A stretch of 64,000 nt of DNA from Opitutales bacterium (GTDB lineage: Bacteria > Verrucomicrobiota > Verrucomicrobiia > Opitutales > UBA953): assembly GCA_017935025.1 (NCBI GenBank), contig JAGBIL010000044.1, positions 1-64,000 on the forward strand, in the 5' to 3' direction. The position numbers and the translations under genes were made by a program. The notes below the pieces were generated by a model. That model saw nothing but the letters and a program-made list of their open reading frames with translations. It was not told the DNA's origin and ran no database searches. Below, piece after piece: positions 43,205-51,102 of this stretch. The stretch's first letter is position 1. Every line of letters starts with the position of its first letter.

Positions 43205-43984
43205 ATGCTTAAAAAATCATTACTAATCGGCTCTGCCGTACTCCTTGCAACTCCGCTTCTCGTAGCGACGGAAAAAAGGGATATTTTGGTGTGGGGAGAC
43301 GGAATTCCCAATTCACAAAAAGTAGACAATCCCTCTGAATCATATGCGAGCGTAGACTACACGGGAGCGAATACGAATGTCGGGATCACTTACGCAAATT
43401 CATCTCAGGCATCACAAATTCGATATTTTTTATTTTCCACAACTACATGGACGAACTCTTCTGCTGAGAGTGCTCTAACCTCGGGAACCGGGCTTACCTA
43501 CAGTCAGTTATCCGGATTTAACGTCGGATTGAATTATACTTCAACCGGTCCCGGACGGGGTCCCGAAATGGTCATGACCGGGTTTCAAGCCGGGCAAAAA
43601 TATCAGGTAACACTCTTGTTGGAAAACGGGCAACCTGCGAATAATGCGAATCTTACTCTTAGAACAACTCGCACAGAGAATATGAGCGGTTTTGAATGTT
43701 ACTACGGATTGCTTTCCGGAAGCGACTGGAACGCAGGGAACGGGACTATTACGTTCGGACAGAAGGGGGGAGAATATCTTGTTACTTATACCTTCACGGC
43801 AGGAGAAGGCGCAGCCCTTGCACTAATGACGGGAAGTGATGCGCCGGGTGGCACAATGGCGAATGCCCCTCAAATGGGTATTGGTTTAATTGCGATCTCG
43901 ACGATTCCGGAGCCGTCTGCATTTGGTTTACTCGCGGGGATTGGTGCGATTGCTCTTACGGTTTCGCGCCGTCGCCGCAAATAA
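43205..43984 (+). CDS. PEP-CTERM domain surface protein
   Basis: A 259-residue protein with a signal peptide (MLKKSLLIGSAVLLATPLLVA), a Ser/Thr/Asn-rich beta domain and the tail TIPEPSAFGLLAGIGAIALT followed by VSRRRRK. The body differs from the paralogues at 24.7-27 kb. It contains GMTFGQ-like and EYLVTYTFTAGEGAAL segments reminiscent of beta-sandwich surface modules, but no named domain. Its promoter shares the dyad with three other PEP-CTERM genes. Confidence 0.9.
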   Translation: MLKKSLLIGSAVLLATPLLVATEKRDILVWGDGIPNSQKVDNPSESYASVDYTGANTNVGITYANSSQASQIRYFLFSTTTWTNSSAESALTSGTGLTYSQLSGFNVGLNYTSTGPGRGPEMVMTGFQAGQKYQVTLLLENGQPANNANLTLRTTRTENMSGFECYYGLLSGSDWNAGNGTITFGQKGGEYLVTYTFTAGEGAALALMTGSDAPGGTMANAPQMGIGLIAISTIPEPSAFGLLAGIGAIALTVSRRRRK

Positions 43985-44027
43985 GTAAAGAAAGGACACC
44001 GAAAAATTTTCGGTGAAAAAGAGGAGA

Positions 44028-44064
44028 AGTGTTCCCGCGAAAAAACGCGGGAACACTTTTTTTT
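44028..44064 (+). terminator. Terminator made from an inverted motif pair
   Basis: AGTGTTCCCGCG (44028-44039) pairs with CGCGGGAACACT (44046-44057) around six A, followed by eight T. Confidence 0.9.
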
Positions 44065-44098
44065 ATTAAATCCGTGCTTCCGGTGTGCGTTTTCAAAT

Positions 44099-44127
44099 TT
44101 GCTATTCACCATTGGCGGGCGTAAAAT
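44099..44127 (+). promoter_or_regulatory. ilvA: Putative promoter of ilvA giving a near-leaderless mRNA
   Basis: TTGCTA (44099-44104), 17-bp spacer, TAAAAT (44122-44127). The ATG is only 9 bases beyond the -10, so transcription would begin about at the start codon. Confidence 0.55.
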
Positions 44128-44136
44128 TAGCTGATT

Positions 44137-45666
44137 ATGTCAGCTTTGTGCGATGAATTGTTTGACGCGATTTTGATGGCGCGTCAGCGCGTGTATGCCG
44201 TGGCGGATGCAACTCCGCTGGAAGAGGTTGCGGCGGAGTTGCCGTTTCGCCTTTTTGTGAAGCGCGAAGATTTGGGTCCCATTAAGGCGTACAAGTGGCG
44301 CGGCGCGTACAATCGTATGGCGTTGCTTTCTCCGGAGGAGCGTTCCCGCGGGATTGTGGCGGCGTCTGCGGGAAATCACGCGCAGGGCGTGGCGCTTGCC
44401 GCGAAGTTGCTGAACATTCACGCCAAGATTTTTATGCCGCGCTCCACTCCGGACGTGAAGCAAAACGCGGTCCGCCGTTTCGGAGAAAACAATGTGGAAA
44501 TCGTCCTTTTCGGCGAATCTTACGACGAGGCGAGCCGGGCGGCGCACGAAACCGCCGCCCGCGAAAATCTGACCTTTGTACATCCGTACGACGACCTCGG
44601 GACGATGGGCGGGCAGGGCACGCTGGCGGACGAGTGCGTGATGTCCGGCAAGGGGCCGTTTGACGTGGCGTTTCTTCAAATCGGGGGCGGGGGAATGGCG
44701 GCGGCGTGTGCGTGCTGGTTGCGCCGGCAGTATCCCGACATCAAAATTTACGGAGTGGAAGGCGCGGAGCAGGCATCGATGAAAGCGGCGTTTGAGGCGG
44801 GAACGCCGGTCGATATCGGGAAAACGGATATTTTTTGCGACGGAACTTCGGTGCGTAAGGCGGGTAGCCTGACGTTTCCGCTGTGTCGCGAACTGATGGA
44901 CGGAATCGTGACGGTAACAAACGACGATGTGTGCTGGGCGATTCAAACGCTTTGGGAGACGCATCGCGTTTTGCCGGAAACGTCCGGAGCGATGGGAGTT
45001 GCCGCCGCGCTTAAACTCGCGGGAACACTCGCGGGGAAAAAGGTGCTCACGGTGATTTCCGGCGCGAATATCGACTTCGGAATGCTCGGCGTGATTACGC
45101 GCAACAGCCAAGTTAACGGCGCGCACCGCCGCTACCTGCGCGTGCGGATTCCGGAGCGCCCGGGCTCCTTGCTCGATGTGCTCGGGAACGTGTTTTCCGA
45201 CTGCAATTTGCTCGAATTTCAGTACGGGAAAACGGATGCCTCTGACGCGTGGTTTACGATCGGCGTTGCCGTGAGCGACGCGCAGTTTGCCTCGCTCGGC
45301 GAAACGCTTTCCGCGAAAAACATTGAGTGGCAGCACGTTACGGGCGAGGCGGATATTTTGTTTCGCGTGATTCCGTATAATGAGAAACTGATGCGCGAAC
45401 CCGCGTTCTTGCGGCTCGATTTTTACGAGCGACCGGGCGCACTTTCCGCGTTTTTGGAAAAAAATCTCAGCGCGAGTGAAAATATTTGCTACTTCAATTA
45501 CCAGTACACGGGAGAACGTGTCGGACGCGCGCTCATCGGTATCGAATTTTCAGATACGATGGCGCGGGAACGCTTTTTGGCGGCGTTGCCGAAATCAGGG
45601 GACGGGTTCCGCTCGTGTGTCGTGATCGACGGCGACGCGGCAAAACGCCTTGCAGTACAAAGCTGA
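44137..45666 (+). CDS. ilvA: Threonine ammonia-lyase, biosynthetic type
   Basis: A 509-residue PLP enzyme. [20 protein letters not shown] carries the PLP lysine (Lys53, in the place of the usual SFKxRGA), followed by [18 protein letters not shown] and the Gly-rich phosphate loop [12 protein letters not shown]. The catalytic part ends near residue 320. The C-terminal 190 residues hold two ACT-like regulatory repeats ([18 protein letters not shown] and [18 protein letters not shown]), the arrangement of isoleucine-sensitive biosynthetic enzymes. It makes 2-oxobutanoate for isoleucine. Standing alone, not in an ilv operon. Confidence 0.94.
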   Translation: MSALCDELFDAILMARQRVYAVADATPLEEVAAELPFRLFVKREDLGPIKAYKWRGAYNRMALLSPEERSRGIVAASAGNHAQGVALAAKLLNIHAKIFMPRSTPDVKQNAVRRFGENNVEIVLFGESYDEASRAAHETAARENLTFVHPYDDLGTMGGQGTLADECVMSGKGPFDVAFLQIGGGGMAAACACWLRRQYPDIKIYGVEGAEQASMKAAFEAGTPVDIGKTDIFCDGTSVRKAGSLTFPLCRELMDGIVTVTNDDVCWAIQTLWETHRVLPETSGAMGVAAALKLAGTLAGKKVLTVISGANIDFGMLGVITRNSQVNGAHRRYLRVRIPERPGSLLDVLGNVFSDCNLLEFQYGKTDASDAWFTIGVAVSDAQFASLGETLSAKNIEWQHVTGEADILFRVIPYNEKLMREPAFLRLDFYERPGALSAFLEKNLSASENICYFNYQYTGERVGRALIGIEFSDTMARERFLAALPKSGDGFRSCVVIDGDAAKRLAVQS

Positions 45667-45900
45667 TTTTTTTAGCGGCAGGCATCAAACTTCAGTCGAA
45701 GAATGAGAAATCCTCTCGCCGAGCCGCAAAGACACGGAGTTTTATTTATAGGGGAAGCGGACTTCGTCCGCTTCCGCGCGGCGCGCGCGAAGTTTTTTGA
45801 AGCACGGAATTGTTTTTTAGAATAGAGCCCAATTCCTAATTTTCTCCGGATAAAATTTCTCTCGTGCGGCGTGCGGGAAATCTCCATTGTATAGCGCGAA
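45667..45900. repeat. Intergenic repeat region with a near-perfect dispersed hairpin
   Basis: GGAAGCGGAC (45753-45762), TTC, GTCCGCTTCC (45766-45775) is a perfect 10-bp hairpin of the dispersed family. Just before it is GAGCCGCAAAGACACGGAG, another recurring phrase. No gene. Confidence 0.7.
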
Positions 45901-47238
45901 ATGAACATTATGTCCGAACAGAGTATTCTTTCCGAAACAACTTTCCGTAGTGCGAAGGAGTCACGAGGGAAGGCAGATGTTTTCGCCGGAGTGCGGGATT
46001 GTTCGTGGGCGGATTTCAACGTGCTTCCGATGCCGAATCGGCGCATGGAGGAATGGCGTTTCGCATCAATTTCCCAAGTATCGTTTGACGGATTTTCTTT
46101 GCCGGAAGGCGTTGCAGAGGAGGTCGCGGCAGAACTTGCGGCGCGCTCGAATCGGATTCCGGAAACGGCGGGAACGCTTGTTTTTGCGGACGATCGCCCG
46201 GTTTGCGTTTCGCTTGATCCCGCGCTTGCGGCGCAGGGCGTGGTTTTTGCTCCGCTGAAAGACCTTTCTCCGGAACAACGCTTGGCGGTGAGACCGTATT
46301 TCTTTGTTTCGTGCGGCGGAATTTGTTCCGAAAAAATTTCCACCCTGCACCGGGCCTATTCTTCGGACGGTGCGTATCTGCTCTACGTTCCCGCCGGTGT
46401 GAAAATTGAGCGCCCCTTCGCGGTTTATCACTGGGCGGTGGCAAACCGGGCGGCGACGTTCCCGTATGCACTTGTGATCGCGGAGGAAAATGCATCCGTG
46501 CCGTTTGTAAACTTCTTCCTTTCTGCAAAAAAATCCGGAGAGAAGGCGAAAAAAGGCGTTCCCGCGCAGGCGCTGACCGTCTCCCGCTTGGAAATTTTTG
46601 CCAAAAACGGTGCGCAGGTGGCGCGAAAACTCGTGCAGGATATGTCGACAGACACGCACTTTTACCAGCAGGAATGGACGCACGTGCACGAAAACGCGAC
46701 GGTGCGCGGGATCGCGCTCAATCTCGGGGCGCAACGCGCTCGCACGACGACGGAGCTACGCCTCGAAGGGCGGGCGGCGCGTGCGGATTTATTTTCTCTG
46801 ACCGTCGCTGACGGTGAGCAGGAAGTTGATCAGCGCACGATTCAAAGGCATATCGCACCGAATGCGGAATCTAATTTGCTCTTTAAAAACGTTTTGCTCG
46901 ACCGTTCCCGTACGATTTTCGGCGGGTCAATCGTCGTTGTCGCGAACGCACAGCAAACCGCAGCGGTGCAGTCCAATCGTAATCTGATTCTTTCGCCCGA
47001 AGCGGAATCGCACTCGCTTCCGGGGCTTGAAATCGATGCAAACGATGTTACCTGCTCGCACGGCGCGACCAACGGCACGCTCGATGCCGACCAGCTTTTT
47101 TACCTACGCCAGCGCGGTATTCCCGAAGCTGAGGCGCGCGCGTTGCTCATTCAGGGATTTTTTGAGGAAGTCATCGGAAAAATTGAGTCCCCTGCGCTCG
47201 CCGAAGTCCTGCGCGAAGCGCTCTCCGCGAAATTTTAA
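45901..47238 (+). CDS. sufD: Fe-S cluster assembly protein SufD
   Basis: A 445-residue SufB/SufD-type protein with a long beta-helix. Signatures: MPNRRMEEWRFASIS (start of family similarity), VLIVPAGVKIERPFAVYHW-type strand, FYQQEWTHVHENATVRGIALNLG, LDRSRTIFGGSIVVVANAQQTAAVQSNRNLIL, and the C-terminal DVTCSHGATNGTLDADQLFYLRQRGI followed by EARALLIQGF with the conserved His. SufBCD builds Fe-S clusters in the cytoplasm; sufB, sufC and sufS are not adjacent. An alternative ATG is at 45910. Confidence 0.93.
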   Translation: MNIMSEQSILSETTFRSAKESRGKADVFAGVRDCSWADFNVLPMPNRRMEEWRFASISQVSFDGFSLPEGVAEEVAAELAARSNRIPETAGTLVFADDRPVCVSLDPALAAQGVVFAPLKDLSPEQRLAVRPYFFVSCGGICSEKISTLHRAYSSDGAYLLYVPAGVKIERPFAVYHWAVANRAATFPYALVIAEENASVPFVNFFLSAKKSGEKAKKGVPAQALTVSRLEIFAKNGAQVARKLVQDMSTDTHFYQQEWTHVHENATVRGIALNLGAQRARTTTELRLEGRAARADLFSLTVADGEQEVDQRTIQRHIAPNAESNLLFKNVLLDRSRTIFGGSIVVVANAQQTAAVQSNRNLILSPEAESHSLPGLEIDANDVTCSHGATNGTLDADQLFYLRQRGIPEAEARALLIQGFFEEVIGKIESPALAEVLREALSAKF

Positions 47239-47297
47239 AGGACAGCCTGCGGCGGCTGTCCTTCGGGGAGAAAAAAAAACTTCGTGCGAGTTCCGGA

Positions 47298-48752
47298 TTA
47301 AAGGCGGACAAGCGTGTAGCCGTCTTTGCGATCGAGGGATTTCCAGCCGAGCTTTGCGAGTTCATCGCGAAGCCGGTCGGATTCTGCCCAATTTTTCGCC
47401 TGTTTCGCCGCCCAGCGCTGTTCTCCGAGTGCGGAGATTTCCGCGGGAACGTCGGAGCTTTCATCCGTTTCCTTTTTCCCCGTAAAGAGCTTCAGTCCGA
47501 GCGCGGAAAGGATTTTGGCGAGTCCGCAAAGTTGCGTTCCCGCGTCGGTTTTTGAGAGCTCGGTTTTGTTGAGTTCACCGAATGCGGAGAAAATTTTTCC
47601 GATGGCGCCGGGAATGTTTAAATCGTCGCAAAGCGCGAGCCATGCGGGTTCAAAAGAGCCCCAAGCCGTATTTTTTTCGTGAACGGAAATGTCCTGCGAA
47701 AATTCCTCCGGCGTAATTCCCGCTTTGTCTAAGAGCTTGCGCGCGCCTTTTTCGATTTTTTCGAGCGCGGCGGTTGCGTCTTCAAGCGATTTGAGTGTGA
47801 AATTGAGTTGCGAGCGGTAATGCCCGGAAATGAGCGCGTAGCGCACCGCCATCGGCGAAAAGCCCTTGCCTTCCAGATCGGAGAGCGTGTAGAGATTGCC
47901 GAGCGATTTTGACATCTTCGCGCCGTCCACCATGAGGTGGGCGGAGTGGAACCAATGCTGCGCGAAGGTACCGTGGTGCCCGCAGGAGCATTCTGCCTGT
48001 GCGATTTCGTTCTCGTGGTGCGGGAAGCAGAGGTCCACGCCGCCGCCGTGCAAATCGAAGGTTTCACCGAGGTAATGCGTGCTCATCGCGGAACATTCGA
48101 TGTGCCAGCCCGGACGGCCTTCGCCCCACGGGCTCTGCCAGAAGTTCGGCCCGTCTTCGGGTTTGCGGGCTTTCCACAGAGCGAAGTCGGAAACGTTGTC
48201 GCGCGTGTATTCGTCGGCGGCGTTTGCGTCGCCGGCGGAGTTGGTCGCCTGCGTGCGCAGGGCATCGCGGTCGAGGCGGGCGAGTTTCCCGTAATCGGGA
48301 TCGCTGGAAACTTTGAAGTAAACACTTCCGTCGGGCGCGACGTAGGCGTTCCCGTGGGCGACGAGTTTTTCGATCATCGCGATTTGGAGCGGGATGTGCG
48401 CGACGGCGCTCGGTTCGACCTGGGGCGGGAGCATATTGAGCGCGGCACAGTCGTCGTGGAATTTTTTCGTCCACGCGGCAGTGAAATCGGCGAGCGTTTT
48501 GCCTTCTTCCTGCGAGCGGCGAATCGTTTTGTCGTCGACATCGGTGATGTTGCGCACATGGCGGACGTTGATGCCGTCAACTTCGAGTGTGCGGCGGAGG
48601 ACGTCCTGCAACAAAAACGTACGGAAATTGCCGATGTGCGCGGGTCCGTAGACCGTCGGACCGCAACAGTACATCCCGAAAGGTTTTTCGGGCGCGCTCG
48701 GAGCGAGCGTGCGCGTTGAACGTGACATCGTGTCGTACAGTTTTATGCTCAT
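47298..48752 (-). CDS. cysS: Cysteinyl-tRNA synthetase
   Basis: A 484-residue class I synthetase with [20 protein letters not shown] (zinc Cys30 and HIGH-type HIGN at 39-42), [13 protein letters not shown], the zinc ligands in [10 protein letters not shown] and [18 protein letters not shown], and KMSKSLGN near residue 283. The C-terminal domain is complete ([23 protein letters not shown], ending [10 protein letters not shown]). It charges tRNA-Cys. Convergent with sufD; a 10-bp hairpin (47238-47263) lies between them but has no T-run. Confidence 0.97.
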   Translation of the reverse strand: MSIKLYDTMSRSTRTLAPSAPEKPFGMYCCGPTVYGPAHIGNFRTFLLQDVLRRTLEVDGINVRHVRNITDVDDKTIRRSQEEGKTLADFTAAWTKKFHDDCAALNMLPPQVEPSAVAHIPLQIAMIEKLVAHGNAYVAPDGSVYFKVSSDPDYGKLARLDRDALRTQATNSAGDANAADEYTRDNVSDFALWKARKPEDGPNFWQSPWGEGRPGWHIECSAMSTHYLGETFDLHGGGVDLCFPHHENEIAQAECSCGHHGTFAQHWFHSAHLMVDGAKMSKSLGNLYTLSDLEGKGFSPMAVRYALISGHYRSQLNFTLKSLEDATAALEKIEKGARKLLDKAGITPEEFSQDISVHEKNTAWGSFEPAWLALCDDLNIPGAIGKIFSAFGELNKTELSKTDAGTQLCGLAKILSALGLKLFTGKKETDESSDVPAEISALGEQRWAAKQAKNWAESDRLRDELAKLGWKSLDRKDGYTLVRL

Positions 48753-49033
48753 GACAAATTAAATCCCGTGATTATCGCGCGCGGAGGGCTGTCTTGCAAC
48801 AGTCATAATTGTAAAAAGAGGAATTAGGAATGAGAAATTAGAAATGCGGGAAATTTGTTCTTAAAAAGCACCATGTTTCTTTGCGTTGAAAAATAATTCC
48901 GTGAGTTTCTGTGCATTCTTTGTGTCAAAAAACTTCGTGTGTTTCACGGAAGCGGTCGGAGTCCGCTTCTCCGATAAATAATTCCGAAAACAAAAATCCC
49001 GCATCAACGTGCGTCGTGCGGGATTTTCAAAAG
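48753..49033. repeat. Intergenic region with a dispersed hairpin repeat
   Basis: Contains GGAAGCGGTCGGAGTCCGC of the dispersed hairpin family at 48948-48972 and the phrase AACTTCGTGTGTTTCACGG. No gene or promoter stands out. Confidence 0.6.
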
Positions 49034-49108
49034 TGGCTGCCCAGGTTGGGGTCGAACCAACGACCAATTGATTAACAGTCAACTGCTCTGCCACTGAGCT
49101 ACTGGGCA
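49034..49108 (-). tRNA. tRNA-Asn (GTT anticodon)
   Basis: Read on the minus strand, the acceptor arm TGCCCAG pairs with CTGGGCA, followed by discriminator G and an encoded CCA (49034-49036). The D arm is AGCTCAGTGGCAGAGC, the anticodon loop CTGTTAA gives GTT, and the T arm is GGTTCGACCCC. All arms fold in the usual way. Confidence 0.96.
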
Positions 49109-49255
49109 ATCAAAAGTGTTCGATATTAAGAACTCTTTCTGCTCGCAGGTCAAGCGATTTTTTTTAGTGCAAAATAAAAAATGAGAGTTGAAAGTCCTTT
49201 CTTCCGGCGGAAGCGGGGGACTCTCAACTCTCAATATTTCAATATTGACTAAAAG

Positions 49256-50146
49256 TTAGGCGAGAATTTTGGTGAGGCGTGCGACGCAGTCCGCTTTTGC
49301 TTCGGCGGAGAGGTTGCCGAGCGGCGGGCGGACGCCGCCCATGTCAAGTCCGTGGTAGGCCATCATCGCTTTGCCGCCGGAAACGCCGCCGTATTGGACG
49401 AGGATGTCGACGATTTCGCAGACTTTTGCCATGCCTTTTGCGACTTCCGCCTGATCACCTTTTTTGTACGCATCCCAAATCTTGTAGTAGAGCGGGGCGG
49501 AATAGTTGTAGGTCGATCCGATGGCGGATTCTGCGCCGCAGGCGAGTGCTCCCGCGAACCATTCGTCGATACCCCAGGTGATGTCGTACTTGCCGCCGCA
49601 GGCGCGTTGGCAGCGCTGGAACATATAAAGATCCGGGTAGTTGAACTTGATGCCGGCGAGTTGCGGGATCTTCCCGTCCGCCTTAATCAGGAATTGTTCC
49701 ATGTCGAAGTTTACGCCGGACATACTTGTGTGGTAGTAGTAGAACGGCAGGTCGGGAGCAGCGACGAGAACGGAGTTGATGTAGTCGATGAGGCCGTCGA
49801 TAGAGCCCGGTTTGAAGAAGTTCGGCGGAACGATGGAGGTGGCGTCCAAGCCGAGTTCCTGAGCATAGGCGGCGAGTTCGCGGGCATCTGCAATGGAAAG
49901 TGCGCCGACGTGGACGATGATGAAGAGTTTGCCTTTGCCGTAGTCCGCCCAAGTTTTCATGACGGATTTGCGTTCTTCGACGGAGCAGCAAATGCCTTCT
50001 CCGGTGGTGCCGCAAATGTACGCGCCGACGACACCTTGTTTGACGAGCAAATCAATTTGCTTCGGAATTTCTGTGAGATTGACGCTCCCGTCCGCGTTGA
50101 ACGGTGTGTGCGGGGCAGCGATGAGTCCTTGGAGTTTCTTAGCCAT
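49256..50146 (-). CDS. nanA: N-acetylneuraminate lyase (DapA/NanA family)
   Basis: A 296-residue TIM-barrel aldolase: GTTGEG (residues 46-51), the catalytic tyrosine in PFYYYHTSMSGVNF (Tyr138) and the Schiff-base lysine in LAGIKFNYPDLYMF (Lys167). The YYHxxSMSGVNF and KFNYPDLY patterns fit N-acetylneuraminate lyase rather than dihydrodipicolinate synthase. It splits sialic acid into N-acetylmannosamine and pyruvate. The gene behind it on the same strand belongs to the YhcH/YjgK family, which is often found in nan clusters. NanE and NanK are not in the window. Confidence 0.88.
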   Translation of the reverse strand: MAKKLQGLIAAPHTPFNADGSVNLTEIPKQIDLLVKQGVVGAYICGTTGEGICCSVEERKSVMKTWADYGKGKLFIIVHVGALSIADARELAAYAQELGLDATSIVPPNFFKPGSIDGLIDYINSVLVAAPDLPFYYYHTSMSGVNFDMEQFLIKADGKIPQLAGIKFNYPDLYMFQRCQRACGGKYDITWGIDEWFAGALACGAESAIGSTYNYSAPLYYKIWDAYKKGDQAEVAKGMAKVCEIVDILVQYGGVSGGKAMMAYHGLDMGGVRPPLGNLSAEAKADCVARLTKILA

Positions 50147-50213
50147 AACTTTTGGAATAATTTGAGATTTTTGTTTAAAATAGAATTTGTAAAAAATGTT
50201 TTCGCGGGAACGC

Positions 50214-50657
50214 TCAGTCGCAACGCGCTTTCATGATGAGCTTGCGGAACGGGCGGTCGGAAATGGCGGGAGCGTGGATATCTTCCGGCCAGTAAACGAC
50301 AAATTCGCCGGGCTGAATTGTCGTGTAAACTTTTGCGGCACCGTCGTAAACCTGGCAGTCTCCGTCTTCGTCGTAGGGCGTTTCGGGGATTTCGCCGCGC
50401 GGTGTCCAGCCGAGGGTTTCCGGCGCGGAAAGCGGCACATGAACGTCGAGATATTTTTGGTGGCTTTCGAGCTTTGCAGTTTCTTTGGTTTTGCCCGGAT
50501 GGTCGACGACGTTGATGAATGCGTTATCTCCGTCGATGACGATTTTGCCTGCGGGAACGCTCGTCAGGTCGTGCGTTTTCACGTAGTCAAAAAGTTTTTT
50601 AAAATGGGGGTTTAGCGCTTCGTAGCGAGCCGAATCTTTAAGTGGGGCGAGTATCAT
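50214..50657 (-). CDS. YhcH/YjgK/YiaL-family protein
   Basis: A 147-residue protein from the ATG at 50657. Family features are EAHxxYxDVH-like SHQKYLDVHVPLSAPETLGW, YDEDGDCQVYDG and the C-terminal EFVVYWPEDIHAPAI with RKLIMKAR, which provide cupin-like metal ligands. Relatives (E. coli YhcH) sit in sialic acid operons and act on sugar anomers, so a role as a sialate or N-acetylmannosamine anomerase is likely. An upstream frame extends to 50735 but runs into a palindrome. Probably leaderless: a TTGCCT-N17-GAAAAT pair ends 9 bases before the ATG. Confidence 0.85.
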   Translation of the reverse strand: MILAPLKDSARYEALNPHFKKLFDYVKTHDLTSVPAGKIVIDGDNAFINVVDHPGKTKETAKLESHQKYLDVHVPLSAPETLGWTPRGEIPETPYDEDGDCQVYDGAAKVYTTIQPGEFVVYWPEDIHAPAISDRPFRKLIMKARCD

Positions 50658-51102
50658 AGCGGGGCTATTTTCCCGTAGCGGGAGTGAAAAGGCAAATTGA
50701 AATTTAGCGCACGCGTCGCGTGCGCTAAATTTCAATTAATTTCGAATCCGGAATTGCGAATTCCGAATGATTACCAAGAACGGAAAAGGAATGTATGGCC
50801 TCGAGGAATTCTCGGGATTAATGAACAAGAGTTGAAGTCCTTGCCCGCTACGATTTTTCCCCGCACTTCATTCGGAATTTGGAATTCGAAATACGAGATT
50901 AATTTCAATTTGCCGCAGGCAAATTGAAATTTGTATACATTTTTTGTATATAGTGGGGACGGGTGGCGGGTTTTGAAAAGAAAATTTGCCGCATAAAGTC
51001 TCTTGCGTTCTCCTGTTTTTCCGTTTTAATCAGTTTCGTAGCCTGAGGATTCTATTCGTCTGACGGCGAAAATTTTCTATTTTAATCGACTCACCAACGT
51101 TT
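50658..51102. repeat. Intergenic region with two palindromic elements
   Basis: A 21-bp inverted repeat with a 1-base centre lies at 50695-50737 (arms share AATTGAAATTTAGCG with the 12002 element). A second (AATTTCAATTTGC, CGCAG, reverse) is at 50901-50931. Between them, phrases of the CGGAATTGCGAATTCCG type recur in imperfect inversion. The remainder before ppdK (50940-51102) is AT-rich and may contain its promoter, which I cannot pin down. Confidence 0.8.

Noticed and set aside
47238-47263. Hairpin between sufD and cysS as a terminator
   Set aside because: A good 10-bp stem, but no T-run on either strand directly after it.
48861-49109. An 82-codon frame on the minus strand
   Set aside because: It starts inside the tRNA-Asn gene and has no coding signs.
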